This document shows, in pieces, positions 25,959 to 33,954 of a DNA stretch of 37,514 nucleotides. Positions within the stretch are counted from its first letter, which is position 1; every line of letters begins with the position of its first letter. The DNA comes from Thermoplasmatales archaeon. Lineage in GTDB: Archaea; Thermoplasmatota; Thermoplasmata; Thermoplasmatales; Thermoplasmataceae. The DNA lies in assembly GCA_026127925.1 (NCBI GenBank), contig JAJSLM010000010.1, positions 1 to 37,514 on the forward strand, in the 5' to 3' direction. Both the position numbers and the translations under genes were made by a program. The notes under the pieces are model-generated. The model worked only from the letters and a program-made list of their open reading frames with translations. It ran no database searches and had not been told where the DNA came from.

Positions 25959-26498
25959 ATGATAAAACATGGATTTGTAGAGAAAGACACAGAACCGTCT
26001 GCAGTGGCAGACCACGTTAAGGAGTTGCTTGTAAACGAAAATTTCAAGATCACCTCTGATGAAACCAGAGATGCTCTTTGGGAGATCCACGCCAAGAAGT
26101 CTGACAGGGAGAGAATCGTCCTGGGAAAAGTAAGAGACGTTGATGTCGTTATAGCCGGTTCGCAAGGTAAGTTCGAGGTACAGCTGCACGCTGGTATCTG
26201 GGGAAGAGATATGGCGATCCCCGCAATTGAAGGCGTTGCTACCTTTGGTATAGCTACAGCTGCCGAGTTACATTCTGGACACGAGTTCGAAATGAGGATC
26301 TGGGAGCAGATAGTCCATCAAATCGATCCAACACTAAAAATTTGCAAACTGGATGGATTACTCTTCAAGACAGATGATGATCTCAATAAGCATATGCAAG
26401 AACATCAGGCCCAGAATTCTGGTTCAATGATGGGAATGGGGATGATGGGCATGGGAATGCTCGGAATGGGTATGATGATGCCGGGAATGTGGATTTGA
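25959..26498 (+). CDS. Uncharacterised protein with degenerate zinc-finger and Met/Gly-rich tail
   Basis: A 179-residue protein. Residues 1 to about 130 form an alpha/beta domain with no family I recognise. Then comes CKLDGLLFKTDDDLNKHMQEH, spaced like a C2H2 finger except that the second cysteine is an aspartate (broken here for length: CKLDGLLF then DLNKHMQEH). The last 25 residues are almost only methionine and glycine (SMMGMGMMGMGMLGMG). Such tails can bind copper(I) or be membrane or chaperone-interacting, but no function is known here. The ATG at 25959 is preceded by AT-rich sequence compatible with a leaderless transcript. It is flanked by intergenic gaps and is a single gene. Confidence 0.7.
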   Translation: MIKHGFVEKDTEPSAVADHVKELLVNENFKITSDETRDALWEIHAKKSDRERIVLGKVRDVDVVIAGSQGKFEVQLHAGIWGRDMAIPAIEGVATFGIATAAELHSGHEFEMRIWEQIVHQIDPTLKICKLDGLLFKTDDDLNKHMQEHQAQNSGSMMGMGMMGMGMLGMGMMMPGMWI

Positions 26499-26597
26499 AC
26501 ACATACTTCATCGTATGCTTTTCTAATTCACAATCGTTAGTTTAGTACAGTAGTATGTTTTTAAATAAAAATATAATATACGCAACTCAGTGTGTTT

Positions 26598-27149
26598 ATG
26601 TCGAACCAAACCGCAACTAAGAATCAGATAGAATTTATCAAGAAACTTGAGCTAGCGAGTACGGAACGGGGTACAATTCTTGAAAATTTTCTCAACGAAA
26701 AGAAAGTAATGGACGTTGATGAGCTTACAATAGACGATGCATCAAAACTCATAGAGGAACTCAAGAAAGTGAAGACTGATGAAGACAACAAATCATTTGC
26801 TACAGGTAAACAAATTTCTCTGTTGAATAAACTCCAGGACACTGATGAGCGAATTAGAATAACAGGGCAGTTTTTGGATGAAAAACAAAAAGAGACCGTC
26901 AATATATTGAGCGTTCATGAAGCCTCAGAACTCATAGATAAGCTTATGAAATTGCCATCGGGAACCAAACAGGATACTGCAGGTAGTTTAGCAACGGATA
27001 AACAGTTGAAATTCGTAAAGAGTTTGCAGAATTCAGAGAAAAGACTTGAAGTAACTAGGACATTTTTGATTGAGTTGAAGAAATCCACAATTGAAGAACT
27101 TACGCGATCTGAAGCAAGTGCATTGATAGATTCGCTTAAGGAGTCTTGA
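26598..27149 (+). CDS. Triple-repeat helical protein, unknown function
   Basis: A 183-residue protein made of three copies of a module of roughly 55-60 residues. Each copy begins A-T-x-K-Q-I/L (ATKNQIEFIKKL, ATGKQISLLNKL, ATDKQLKFVKSL) and ends with a variant of L-T/S-x-x-E/D-A-S-x-L-I-x-x-L. Single modules of this kind (ATxKQ...LTxxEAS) occur in bacterial and phage proteins of uncertain function, often at the end of DNA-related proteins. Here three are strung in tandem with short linkers. The ATG at 26598 is preferred to the GTG at 26592; a TATA-like ATATAATATA lies about 20-25 bases upstream, so the transcript is probably leaderless. Confidence 0.75.
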   Translation: MSNQTATKNQIEFIKKLELASTERGTILENFLNEKKVMDVDELTIDDASKLIEELKKVKTDEDNKSFATGKQISLLNKLQDTDERIRITGQFLDEKQKETVNILSVHEASELIDKLMKLPSGTKQDTAGSLATDKQLKFVKSLQNSEKRLEVTRTFLIELKKSTIEELTRSEASALIDSLKES

Positions 27150-27231
27150 ACCAACACGCATAAAGATGGCGATTTTTATGTGGGGAACTAAATATCCCGC
27201 ACTCTAGGAAACTGAGAAAAATAATCAGAAT

Positions 27232-27567
27232 TTAGAAGAATCGAAAAGTAGACCTATCAAAGATATCGATGATCTCTCTAAGCTCTTTTTCACTACAGTC
27301 TTCAGAAGAGAATTTGTCAAATGAAATACTGACTGTGATCTCTTTATCTGGACGAAGCTTGGAAATAGAGACTTCTATCGAGACAAGCCGATCCAACTTG
27401 TTCTTTTCCGGAAATGAAGTCGAATAGATAATCTTGCCATCAACCATTTCTCCCTTTCTCACATAAGAAACAGAAATCTCATGAACATCAACTGTCTTTA
27501 AACGTTTTATCGCAAACAGCTTTGAAATGTAGTCCAATATCAGGGCGAAGTCATCATTTATTTGCAT
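27232..27567 (-). CDS. Hypothetical protein, 111 residues
   Basis: A small alpha/beta protein with no family I recognise. It contains three amphipathic beta-like segments (EISVSYVRKGEMVDGKIIY, LVSIEVSISKL, EITVSISFDKF) and a C-terminal acidic helix with CSEKELREIIDIFD. The frame extends seven codons upstream to a TTG at 27588, but the ATG at 27567 lies about 10 bases after the expected transcription start from a TATA box near 27598-27606 and is preferred. That TATA box could also serve a small divergent ORF. Confidence 0.55.
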   Translation of the reverse strand: MQINDDFALILDYISKLFAIKRLKTVDVHEISVSYVRKGEMVDGKIIYSTSFPEKNKLDRLVSIEVSISKLRPDKEITVSISFDKFSSEDCSEKELREIIDIFDRSTFRFF

Positions 27568-27634
27568 AAACGGTACGAGAGAAAGCAACCGACAATGCTA
27601 TATAATGTTTACACAAAAGAAGGCTGAATTGATT

Positions 27635-27772
27635 TTGAACATCGACAAGGCAAAATTTGTTTACAAAAAACCAAGAAGCATACAGATGCCTGTAGGTGAA
27701 TCAGAATGTTCTTTTCATTTGAATGACCAAAGGGGGATTGAATTTCATAATTTTTTACCAAGAACCATTTAA
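27635..27772 (+). CDS. Possible small protein, 45 residues (55 if started upstream)
   Basis: A short frame open from an ATG at 27605; a TTG at 27635 sits about 30 bases after the TATA-like CTATATAATG and would suit a leaderless start, giving MNIDKAKFVYKKPRSIQMP and ending in FHNFLPRTI. Basic residues dominate the first half. No family is recognised. It is divergent from the 111-residue gene. Support is weak: an open frame, composition and promoter position only. Confidence 0.3.
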   Translation: MNIDKAKFVYKKPRSIQMPVGESECSFHLNDQRGIEFHNFLPRTI

Positions 27773-27845
27773 TAGTGAGAACAGATTAGGGATTAACTAA
27801 AAAAGAAGATTAAAAGTTTTCTAGAAGTTAGAGAAAGTGCTTAAA

Positions 27846-29096
27846 ATGCAAGGATTCGGAAAATACGAAATTAACAAAGAATTATTGGATTCTCTTAATA
27901 AAATGGGCTTTTTGGAACCTACTGAGGTTCAGGAAAAGGCTATTCCAGTCATTCTTCAGGGAAAAGACATTGTGGTTAGATCGAAAACTGGTTCAGGAAA
28001 GACTGGTGCTTTCCTTGTTCCAATCATAGGAAAAAGCAACAGGGAAAACTACGTAACTTCCCTGATCATAGCGCCTACAAGGGAACTGGCGCTCCAGACA
28101 TATGATGTTGCGCAAAAAATGGGAACAACCTCTGGTATAAAACCGGTAGTAGTTTATGGTGGCGTCAGTATAGATAACCAAATAAAAAAGATAAGAAATA
28201 GAGCGAATATGGTGATCGGGACCCCAGGTAGGATAATCGATCTCATGAAGAGGAAGGTTTTGTCACTGGAACATGTAAAGTTTCTGGTCCTTGACGAAGC
28301 AGATACTATGCTTGATCTTGGATTTATTGAAGACATAGAATATATAATTTCACAAACTTCATTAACAAGACAGAATATGTTGTTTTCTGCCACGATTCCA
28401 GATAAAATCCTGGCACTCGCCGACACGTTTATGAAGAGCCCTACTTATGTGCAGATCGGCCATGATGCAGAGGTGACTGTATCAACTATTTCCAATAACT
28501 TTACTGTGTGCGAGAACGGCAATAAGGTATCCACCCTTCTGGCTTATTTGAATGAATATAACCCTAGAAAGGCCATCATATTCACAGAACAAAAAAGATC
28601 AGCATCAACCCTCTCTGACATCTTAAAGCAGTACAACCACTTCGCCACAGTAATGCATGGGGATCTCACACAGGCTCAACGAGAGAAAGCGCTGAGTAGG
28701 TTCAGGAACGGGGCAAAACTCCTAATAGCGACAAATGTTGCTGCCAGAGGTCTTGACATTTCAGACATATCGGACATTATAAATTTCGATGCACCATCAG
28801 AACCTAATATGTACGTTCACAGGGTCGGAAGATCGGCCAGAATGGGAAAAGACGGGAATGCACTAACAATAGTAGAACAGAACGAGTTGGAAATTATTGA
28901 GAACATTGAGAACTCCCTCGATATTCGAATGAATCCCATCAAAGTGGATGAAAATTCTTTTTCCGAAGCAAAAAACATTGTGAGACCAAGATACAATAAT
29001 TTCAGGAGACCACAGTCACGCCGACCACAAAACACAAGATATGGTGGAAGGCGCGATTACCACCATTATCGCTCGTTTAGATCAAGAAACTATTGA
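27846..29096 (+). CDS. DEAD-box RNA helicase
   Basis: A 416-residue helicase with all expected motifs: the Q motif region GFLEPTEVQEKAIP, motif I SKTGSGKTGAF, Ia PTRELAL, motif II LDEADTMLDLGF, motif III SATIP, motif V ARGLDIS and motif VI HRVGRSARMG. The C-terminal 35 residues are rich in Arg, Tyr, Asn and Gly (FRRPQSRRPQNTRYGGRR), an RNA-binding tail like that of cold-shock helicases. It probably unwinds or remodels RNA in ribosome assembly or decay. The ATG at 27846 is used; a GTG three codons earlier is an alternative. No gene is tightly coupled to it. Confidence 0.92.
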   Translation: MQGFGKYEINKELLDSLNKMGFLEPTEVQEKAIPVILQGKDIVVRSKTGSGKTGAFLVPIIGKSNRENYVTSLIIAPTRELALQTYDVAQKMGTTSGIKPVVVYGGVSIDNQIKKIRNRANMVIGTPGRIIDLMKRKVLSLEHVKFLVLDEADTMLDLGFIEDIEYIISQTSLTRQNMLFSATIPDKILALADTFMKSPTYVQIGHDAEVTVSTISNNFTVCENGNKVSTLLAYLNEYNPRKAIIFTEQKRSASTLSDILKQYNHFATVMHGDLTQAQREKALSRFRNGAKLLIATNVAARGLDISDISDIINFDAPSEPNMYVHRVGRSARMGKDGNALTIVEQNELEIIENIENSLDIRMNPIKVDENSFSEAKNIVRPRYNNFRRPQSRRPQNTRYGGRRDYHHYRSFRSRNY

Positions 29097-29208
29097 TCTA
29101 CTATATACTTAATTTTACTTTGTCAACGTTACTGATAAACTCCTTAATAATTTTAATTTGTTAGAAATTGAAACAACAAGATTAATATTAGGAATGCATA
29201 AAGTCAGT

Positions 29209-29514
29209 ATGGTAGAATTCAAATGCTACGAATGTGACGGAAATGTTAGAACCGGAGAGAAATTTACCTTTACAAAGAAAGGCGCAGTTCATTTTGACTG
29301 CTTTGTTTCTTCCAAGAGGAAAGAGATATCAGATGAACAGAAAGAAAATCTTAGGATTCTCTCTCTGCTTTTAGATAGCGAGCTTGATCACTTGCTGAAC
29401 ATACTCTCGATTCAGAACAGTTCAGAGACTCTGAAGGAACAAGTTAGATTGAAATATAAGGACATAGAGAAGGCTGCAGGTGAAACTACAAGGCTCATTT
29501 ACGAACTTCAGTAA
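29209..29514 (+). CDS. DUF2175-like small zinc-binding archaeal protein
   Basis: About 101 residues. The first half is a treble-clef-like metal site: FKCYECDGNVRTGEKFTFT, then KKGAVHFDCF, giving CxxC...HxxC. This matches the archaeal DUF2175 family (the FTFTKKGxVHxxC block). The second half is helical. The frame is open from a TTG at 29158, but the ATG at 29209 places the CxxC near the N-terminus as in relatives and lies about 28 bases after an AT-rich ATTAATATTA, so it is preferred. The function of the family is unknown. Confidence 0.75.
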   Translation: MVEFKCYECDGNVRTGEKFTFTKKGAVHFDCFVSSKRKEISDEQKENLRILSLLLDSELDHLLNILSIQNSSETLKEQVRLKYKDIEKAAGETTRLIYELQ

Positions 29515-29576
29515 TTCTCGTGGATTCGTATATATTTCTTAACGTTGCTTCTCTGTTAATTCTCTCAACCACACAA

Positions 29577-29700
29577 AAATTATATTTTTTGGGATGCAAT
29601 ACGTACCTGTTGGTTTTAGCTGGGCGGTCCTTTGGTACAAACTTCACATAGCGCATATGTTGTTATCCTCACAAATTTTTCTTATTTTTTAATTAAAAAT
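29577..29700 (+). other. Candidate small non-coding transcript between DUF2175 and DUF309 genes
   Basis: In an AT-rich gap a TATA-like AATTATATTTT (29576-29586) is followed about 25 bases later by a short GC-rich island bounded by GTACC (29603-29607) and GGTAC (29634-29638), and then by T-rich stretches that could end transcription (29676-29690). No open frame covers it. It is suggestive only. Confidence 0.25.
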
Positions 29701-29755
29701 TTTGTCCACGAAATAGAGCGTTTTAAATAACAACAGAGGATCAAAGAAGGAGACT

Positions 29756-30316
29756 ATGCGTGTAATTTTCCATATCTATGATTCAAATAACCATAACCAA
29801 GGACTTGAAGAGCTTGGAGACGACTTAAAGAAGATCATTATAAGAAAAAACACCCATGGGTTTGAACTAGATGTCCACACAGAAGAAGCGGAGAAATCGA
29901 TTGAGGCAGTAAGATCTCTGTTTTGTGTTGGGACGATATCATTTCCAAATTCAATTGAACAAGCGTTCAGACTGAAAAAACAACTGAATAATAATAGAGT
30001 CTTAGAAGTTCTTAAATTCTCAGAATCTCTAATGCTTCAGGAAAGGTTCTGGGAATCCCACGTTATTCTGGAAGAGTTGTGGAAATCCTCCAATGGGAAA
30101 GTTAAATCTTACTTTCAAGGCCTGATCTTAATATCCGCGTCTATGGTTCATTTTCAGATGGGAAAAACTGAAAAGGCATTCACTATTTACAGGAAGGCCC
30201 TTCAATTGATCAAGTCGTCTGGAATAGACAGTCCCATATTAGATACTATTCCACAAGATTTTTCCTATCCAATTGCATTGAATTTTGAGCTAATGTTTCC
30301 CAATAATATTGGGTAA
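29756..30316 (+). CDS. DUF309 family protein
   Basis: A 186-residue protein. The C-terminal two thirds match DUF309: RFWESHVILEELWKSSNGKV then YFQGLILISASMVHFQMG, in a helical bundle whose family signature is an E-x-H-E/V-x-x-E-x-x-W helix followed by a hydrophobic QGL helix. The N-terminal 70 residues (RVIFHIYDSNNHNQGLEELG onwards) form a small separate alpha/beta part. An AAGGAGA ribosome-binding site lies 5-10 bases before the ATG at 29756. The function of DUF309 is unknown. It is the last intact chromosomal-looking gene before the decayed accessory region. Confidence 0.82.
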   Translation: MRVIFHIYDSNNHNQGLEELGDDLKKIIIRKNTHGFELDVHTEEAEKSIEAVRSLFCVGTISFPNSIEQAFRLKKQLNNNRVLEVLKFSESLMLQERFWESHVILEELWKSSNGKVKSYFQGLILISASMVHFQMGKTEKAFTIYRKALQLIKSSGIDSPILDTIPQDFSYPIALNFELMFPNNIG

Positions 30317-30461
30317 TCCGAGATACAAATATATCGATTCTTTTTTTTAATGGAAATCAAAAATTTCGGTTTCAAAAAGAATTTTAACATATACAAACGT
30401 AAAGCCCTTGCACACTCCCGGGAATATGGTGATCTAAAGTGACAGAGAAGTTCCAGGGGTA

Positions 30462-30662
30462 TCAACCACCAACACCTTTCTTTCTGTAAGGAAGACCCCC
30501 AACTATCTCATCAATATTGAATTCACCTGATGTACATCTACGATCATACAGAACGTTGCTATTCTTGCTACCAGTAATCCATCTGGCGTTTATACATAGT
30601 GGTAACTCAAATTGTTCTAAATCAGTGCAACCTAAAGAACAGGCAGAGAGATGCTTGATTAA
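30462..30662 (-). pseudogene. Gene remnant without a start codon (Cys-containing)
   Basis: A frame of 66 codons on the minus strand with protein-like composition and no ATG, GTG or TTG anywhere in it. It reads IKHLSACSLGCTDLEQFELP, then LCINARWITGSKNSNVLYDR and GEFNIDEIVGGLPYRKKG before the stop. The frame is closed by a TGA exactly inside the 18-bp repeat at 30661-30678. The likeliest reading is the 3' end of a gene whose 5' part was lost or displaced at the repeat. Cysteines are spaced CSLGC...C...C, which might bind metal. The family is not recognised. Confidence 0.45.
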
Positions 30663-30678
30663 TCAAGTGGATACCAAA
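30661..30678 (+). repeat. 18-bp repeat, copy 1
   Basis: AATCAAGTGGATACCAAA, 17 of 18 bases identical to copy 2 at 32067-32084, same orientation. It is preceded by an overlapping palindrome CTTGATTAATCAAG. It lies at the point where the remnant frame at 30462-30662 ends. Confidence 0.7.
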
Positions 30679-30698
30679 TAATATTTCGGCTGACTTCA

Positions 30699-30920
30699 TC
30701 ATAATAGATTCACAAACTCTTCTACAGTTAGATCGGATTGTTTAATAATTGCTCTTGAGGTTCCGGGCTTCAGTTCTTTATGCAATGGTACGACTATGAT
30801 TCTGTATCTATCTTTGCTCTGGGTTATAACGTGATCACTCTTTCATTTTCTGAAAATGAAACCTCTTTTGGAGAGTGCTTTGATTACAACTTCTCCAGAT
30901 ACAACTGGAAGTTTAGGCAT
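30699..30920 (-). pseudogene. hicA: HicA toxin, interrupted by an in-frame stop
   Basis: The minus strand from the ATG at 30920 reads MPKLPVVSGEVVIKALSKRG, then a TGA at codon 26 (30843-30845), and continues in the same frame with KSDHVITQSKDRYRI and PLHKELKPGTSRAIIKQSDL to a stop at 30699. This is a full HicA mRNA-interferase of 73 residues in two pieces; the catalytic histidine sits in KSDHVI just after the premature stop (the family reads QKGSHV here). The toxin is therefore presumably inactive. Its start codon overlaps the original end of hicB. A restart after the stop would lose the first strand and helix. Confidence 0.88.
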
Positions 30921-31123
30921 CCAGAAGGACTTCCTCGTCAACATCCTGGGGGTATAGGTTTTCCGTCTTCTTTTAAAACTTCCAAATATAATTCTATTGC
31001 TTCCTTGATATTTTTGAAGGTTTCTTCTCTGTTCACCCCCTCAGAGATGCAACCAGGGAGTGCCGGTACACTCACTGTAAACCCCCCATCTTCCTGTGAT
31101 TCAAGTATAACCGTAAATTTCAC
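30913..31123 (-). pseudogene. hicB: HicB antitoxin, C-terminus frameshifted
   Basis: The ATG at 31123 starts a HicB-like protein: MKFTVILESQEDGGFTVSVP, LPGCISEGVNREETFKNIKE and LYLEVLKEDGKPIPP. The frame then stops early (30938). The adjacent frame encodes the expected native tail DVDEEVLLDA and stops at 30913-30915, overlapping the hicA start. One base too many lies in the CCCCCAGG stretch at about 30945-30952. The core HicB fold remains, so a slightly shortened protein of 61 residues might still be made, but it has lost the normal tail. Confidence 0.85.
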
Positions 31124-31413
31124 AGAATATGAATTTAAAATACTGATTTAAGTATTGTGTAAAGGAATAACATGTTGAATTGAATGATTTGATCTCACAA
31201 TCAAAAGTTTTTTGGATTTTGAGGTTCTTAATTTAGATACAGAAAGAGCCATTTCCATTACTTATTCTAAAACATTTCTTTAATCGTTATATGAAAATTA
31301 TTTTTATAAAATTAACTCAAAGATAATACGTTGGAAAAGATTGTTGCCATTCTTTAAATATTGATCGTGATATTTTGGTTAAAATATTAAACACGGATAC
31401 GTATCCCTTGAGC

Positions 31414-31965
31414 GTGGAATATTTTATTGCTATCACACCCCCGAAGAAATATGGGGAAATAATAACACAATTCCAAAGAATGTGGCCAAATAATGCCTTA
31501 CCAGATTTTGTGGAGCCCCACATCACTGTTAAATCCCAGGCTGGTCTGAATGAAGATGAATACTGGATAGATTCTATAAAAGCAATTTGCAGTAACTTCG
31601 CAATGTTTAAGTTGTCATTAAAAGGTGTAAAATCCTTTGGGAAATCTGTTGTATATATTGGTGTAGAATCCAATAAAATTCGCATATTGCACCGGAAGAT
31701 TGTGGAAGCGATCTCCCCCGATCCTGAAAATAGCAGGAAATACTATGAGCTTGACCTTTATGAACCACATTTAACATTAGGGGCGAAAGAATTTGGAATG
31801 AGTGAAGCAGAATTATCAGAAATGAAAGAGCTTGCAAATAATTGTCTTCACGACTTTCATTCGTTCATTGTAAAGTCAATAAAAATTTACAAGCTAATCG
31901 AAAATAGGTATCAGAAAATTCATGAAATTGATTTAAAGCAAACATGCTCAGATAAGACTTTCTGA
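31414..31965 (+). CDS. 2H phosphoesterase / 2'-5' RNA ligase family protein
   Basis: About 183 residues. The two H-x-T/S-type motifs of 2H phosphoesterases are present: EPHITVKS in the first half and EPHLTLGA in the second, each embedded in the usual strand context. Such enzymes process cyclic phosphates in RNA or nucleotides. The frame opens at a TTG at 31375, but a TATA-like TTAAAATATTAAAC lies at 31378-31391 and would place the transcript start near the GTG at 31414, which also gives the family-like N-terminus EYFIAITPPKKYG. It lies alone between the decayed hicBA and the second repeat copy. Confidence 0.8.
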   Translation: MEYFIAITPPKKYGEIITQFQRMWPNNALPDFVEPHITVKSQAGLNEDEYWIDSIKAICSNFAMFKLSLKGVKSFGKSVVYIGVESNKIRILHRKIVEAISPDPENSRKYYELDLYEPHLTLGAKEFGMSEAELSEMKELANNCLHDFHSFIVKSIKIYKLIENRYQKIHEIDLKQTCSDKTF

Positions 31966-32051
31966 ATTCAGTCAACGCGAACGTTGTTTGATCCTGTGAA
32001 TATGCATATTAAGCCTCTTTCTGGTGTTTTATAGCAGTATAAGGATAGGTA

Positions 32052-32084
32052 GGTATCCAATTAAATAATTAAGTGGATACCAAA
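32052..32084 (+). repeat. 18-bp repeat, copy 2, with inverted partner
   Basis: AATTAAGTGGATACCAAA at 32067-32084 repeats copy 1 at 30661. Here an inverted partner GGTATCCA (32052-32059) faces TGGATACC (32074-32081), forming an 8-bp stem. The two copies are direct repeats 1.4 kb apart and enclose hicBA and the 2H phosphoesterase gene. Confidence 0.65.
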
Positions 32085-32092
32085 AGGCAAGC

Positions 32093-32188
32093 ATGGACAC
32101 TTTTTTTTATGAATGTCTTAAAGGTGCAGTGCCGGGATGCGATTATTGTTTTAATCGCACATTGGATTCATTTATCATCTTCAACTGA
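32093..32188 (+). CDS. Possible 31-residue Cys-rich ORF or gene fragment
   Basis: A short frame from an ATG at 32093, reading MDTFFYECLKGAVPGCDYCF and ending in DSFIIFN, with three cysteines in the pattern C-x7-C-x2-C. No ribosome-binding site stands out. It starts 9 bases after repeat copy 2, so it may be debris of a mobile element or a chance frame. It is convergent to the ABC-2 permease gene. Together with repeat copy 2 it is all that I see in the 317 bases between 31966 and 32282. Confidence 0.2.
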   Translation: MDTFFYECLKGAVPGCDYCFNRTLDSFIIFN

Positions 32189-32282
32189 ACCTATTTATGG
32201 TGGGCTGCTCCCTTAACTCATAAAACAGACGAACTACTATTTTCTGGTGTGTACCTATTCCCTATTATCTTTGTGTGACTTT

Positions 32283-33014
32283 TCACTTATTGCTTTTTAC
32301 TGAAACAAAATAGAGGACTATGATTCCTAAGACAAACAGGAAGAAGACTAAGAAAATTCCACACAATGTTATGAAATTAAAACCATATATTATCCCATCA
32401 ATAGCATAGGAAGCTGATGTCGTCGGTGCAAGGAGAGCTAAAAATCTTAAGTCATAGGGCAATACGCTATAGGGGTAAAATACGGGAGGAAGAATTGAGA
32501 GAGAAAATGAAAGGATACTGAGGACTGGCCATATATCTTTATTCTTCTTTATTCTCTGAGCGACAATATAGCTAATAGACAGCAAGAAAATCCAAACCAT
32601 TAGAAGGATTAAAAGAATCATAACCATTTGGAGTACCGATATATGGGTTACATAGAAAAGCAAGACCATAAATAACACAATTCCGGGAACAACATATACG
32701 ATGTCACCTATGCCTATCCCTATAAGATACGCCCATAGAGGAATTGGAGAGGCAATTACCATATCCTGAAATAAATTATTTGTCTTGTACGATGCTATAT
32801 CCGACAATGCAAAAAAAGCGGAATTAACTATCGTGTAAATAAGTCCACCAATGGCACCATACTTGATTGCGTTCTCTCCCCCAAAGACATAGATAAAGAA
32901 AACAAACGAAATTGGAGACAGGGTAACGGCTGGTAGCGCAAACCTATTACGAAATAAGTATATAATCCCATTTATATGGAGCATATAAAATAGAGCTCTA
33001 ATGCTATTTTTCAT
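32283..33014 (-). CDS. ABC-2 type permease of the putative RiPP operon
   Basis: A 243-residue integral membrane protein with six predicted helices, for example FALPAVTLSPISFVFFIYVF and VPGIVLFMVLLFYVTHISVL, and a short basic C-terminus. The topology and length are those of ABC-2 export permeases. Its start overlaps the ATPase gene by 11 bases, so the two form one exporter. It is the last gene in the order precursor peptide, radical SAM enzyme, ATPase, permease, which suggests export of the modified peptide or self-protection against it. The substrate is inferred from context only. Confidence 0.82.
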   Translation of the reverse strand: MKNSIRALFYMLHINGIIYLFRNRFALPAVTLSPISFVFFIYVFGGENAIKYGAIGGLIYTIVNSAFFALSDIASYKTNNLFQDMVIASPIPLWAYLIGIGIGDIVYVVPGIVLFMVLLFYVTHISVLQMVMILLILLMVWIFLLSISYIVAQRIKKNKDIWPVLSILSFSLSILPPVFYPYSVLPYDLRFLALLAPTTSASYAIDGIIYGFNFITLCGIFLVFFLFVLGIIVLYFVSVKSNK

Positions 33015-33954
33015 AATTATCTTCCACCATGCTTATGAATACATCTTCAAGAGTAACTTTACCTATGGTAATCTCCATACCTCCTTTCACAAGCTGGTTA
33101 ACTGCCCCATCAAGCTCTCCATCTTTTAGGAATATTACCAAAGAATCATTAATTTTCCTCTTGAAAGCGTATTGAGACGTAAGAGCACCGTTATCATAGT
33201 TTTTTATAGTGATCTTATGCTTATATCCAAACTGTTGGATAAGTTCTTTTGGAGTACCTTGTCTAAGTGACTTACCATCTTTTATTATTAGGACAATATC
33301 GGACAATAATTCAGCTTCTTCCATATAATGTGTTGTCAAGAATATAGTAGTTTTATCTTTCACTTCTACGATTCTTTTCCACACTCTTTGACGGGCAATA
33401 GGATCTAGCCCAATTGTTGGCTCATCTAAGAATATTATATCTGGTTCCGAAGCAAAAGCCATAGCCACTAGGACCATCTGTTTTTGTCCTACGGATAAAG
33501 TAAAACATCGTTGGTCTGAAAAATTATCGATGAGAAAATCATTCAAGATGATTTCAGTTCTTTTCCTCGATTCCACGGTGCCTAACCCTCTCATCCTTAA
33601 GTAAAAATAGATGCTCTCCCTAGGGGTAAGATATTCGATTGGCTTACCTTCCTGAGGGACAATAGAGATCCTGTTTCGGATTTGTTCAGGAGATGTGTCC
33701 GGGTCAAAACCAAAAACAGATAAGTCTCCAGAATCCCTTCTTAATAATGTTGACAGAATTTTTACCGTTGTTGTCTTCCCTGCGCCATTTCTTCCCAGTA
33801 AAGTGAACACTCCACCCCTTTTGAATGTAAAGGAGAGATTATCAAGAGCCTTAATATCGTCCCTTCCGTGATATGATTTTGTTATATCCCTCGCAATTAC
33901 CAAGTCTTCATTGCGATTAATATTTCCATTAAGTGTCAGATTTTGCACCTTCAC
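33004..33954 (-). CDS. ABC exporter ATPase of the putative RiPP operon
   Basis: A 316-residue ABC-2 type ATPase. Walker A is LLGRNGAGKTTTVKILSTLL, Q-loop IVPQEG, the signature is the variant LSVGQKQMVLVAMAF (LSVGQ rather than LSGGQ), Walker B IIFLDEPTIGLDP, and the switch histidine is in TTHYMEEAELL. A C-terminal ~90-residue extension after the ATPase core is typical of drug and peptide exporters of the CcmA/DrrA type. The GTG start at 33954 lies inside the radical SAM gene (26-base overlap), so translation is coupled. It would energise the permease at 32283-33014. Confidence 0.9.
   Translation of the reverse strand: MKVQNLTLNGNINRNEDLVIARDITKSYHGRDDIKALDNLSFTFKRGGVFTLLGRNGAGKTTTVKILSTLLRRDSGDLSVFGFDPDTSPEQIRNRISIVPQEGKPIEYLTPRESIYFYLRMRGLGTVESRKRTEIILNDFLIDNFSDQRCFTLSVGQKQMVLVAMAFASEPDIIFLDEPTIGLDPIARQRVWKRIVEVKDKTTIFLTTHYMEEAELLSDIVLIIKDGKSLRQGTPKELIQQFGYKHKITIKNYDNGALTSQYAFKRKINDSLVIFLKDGELDGAVNQLVKGGMEITIGKVTLEDVFISMVEDNYEK

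Noticed and set aside
30780-31151. Plus-strand open frame of 123 residues
   Set aside because: It is the antisense shadow of the hicBA locus, which has clear homology on the minus strand.
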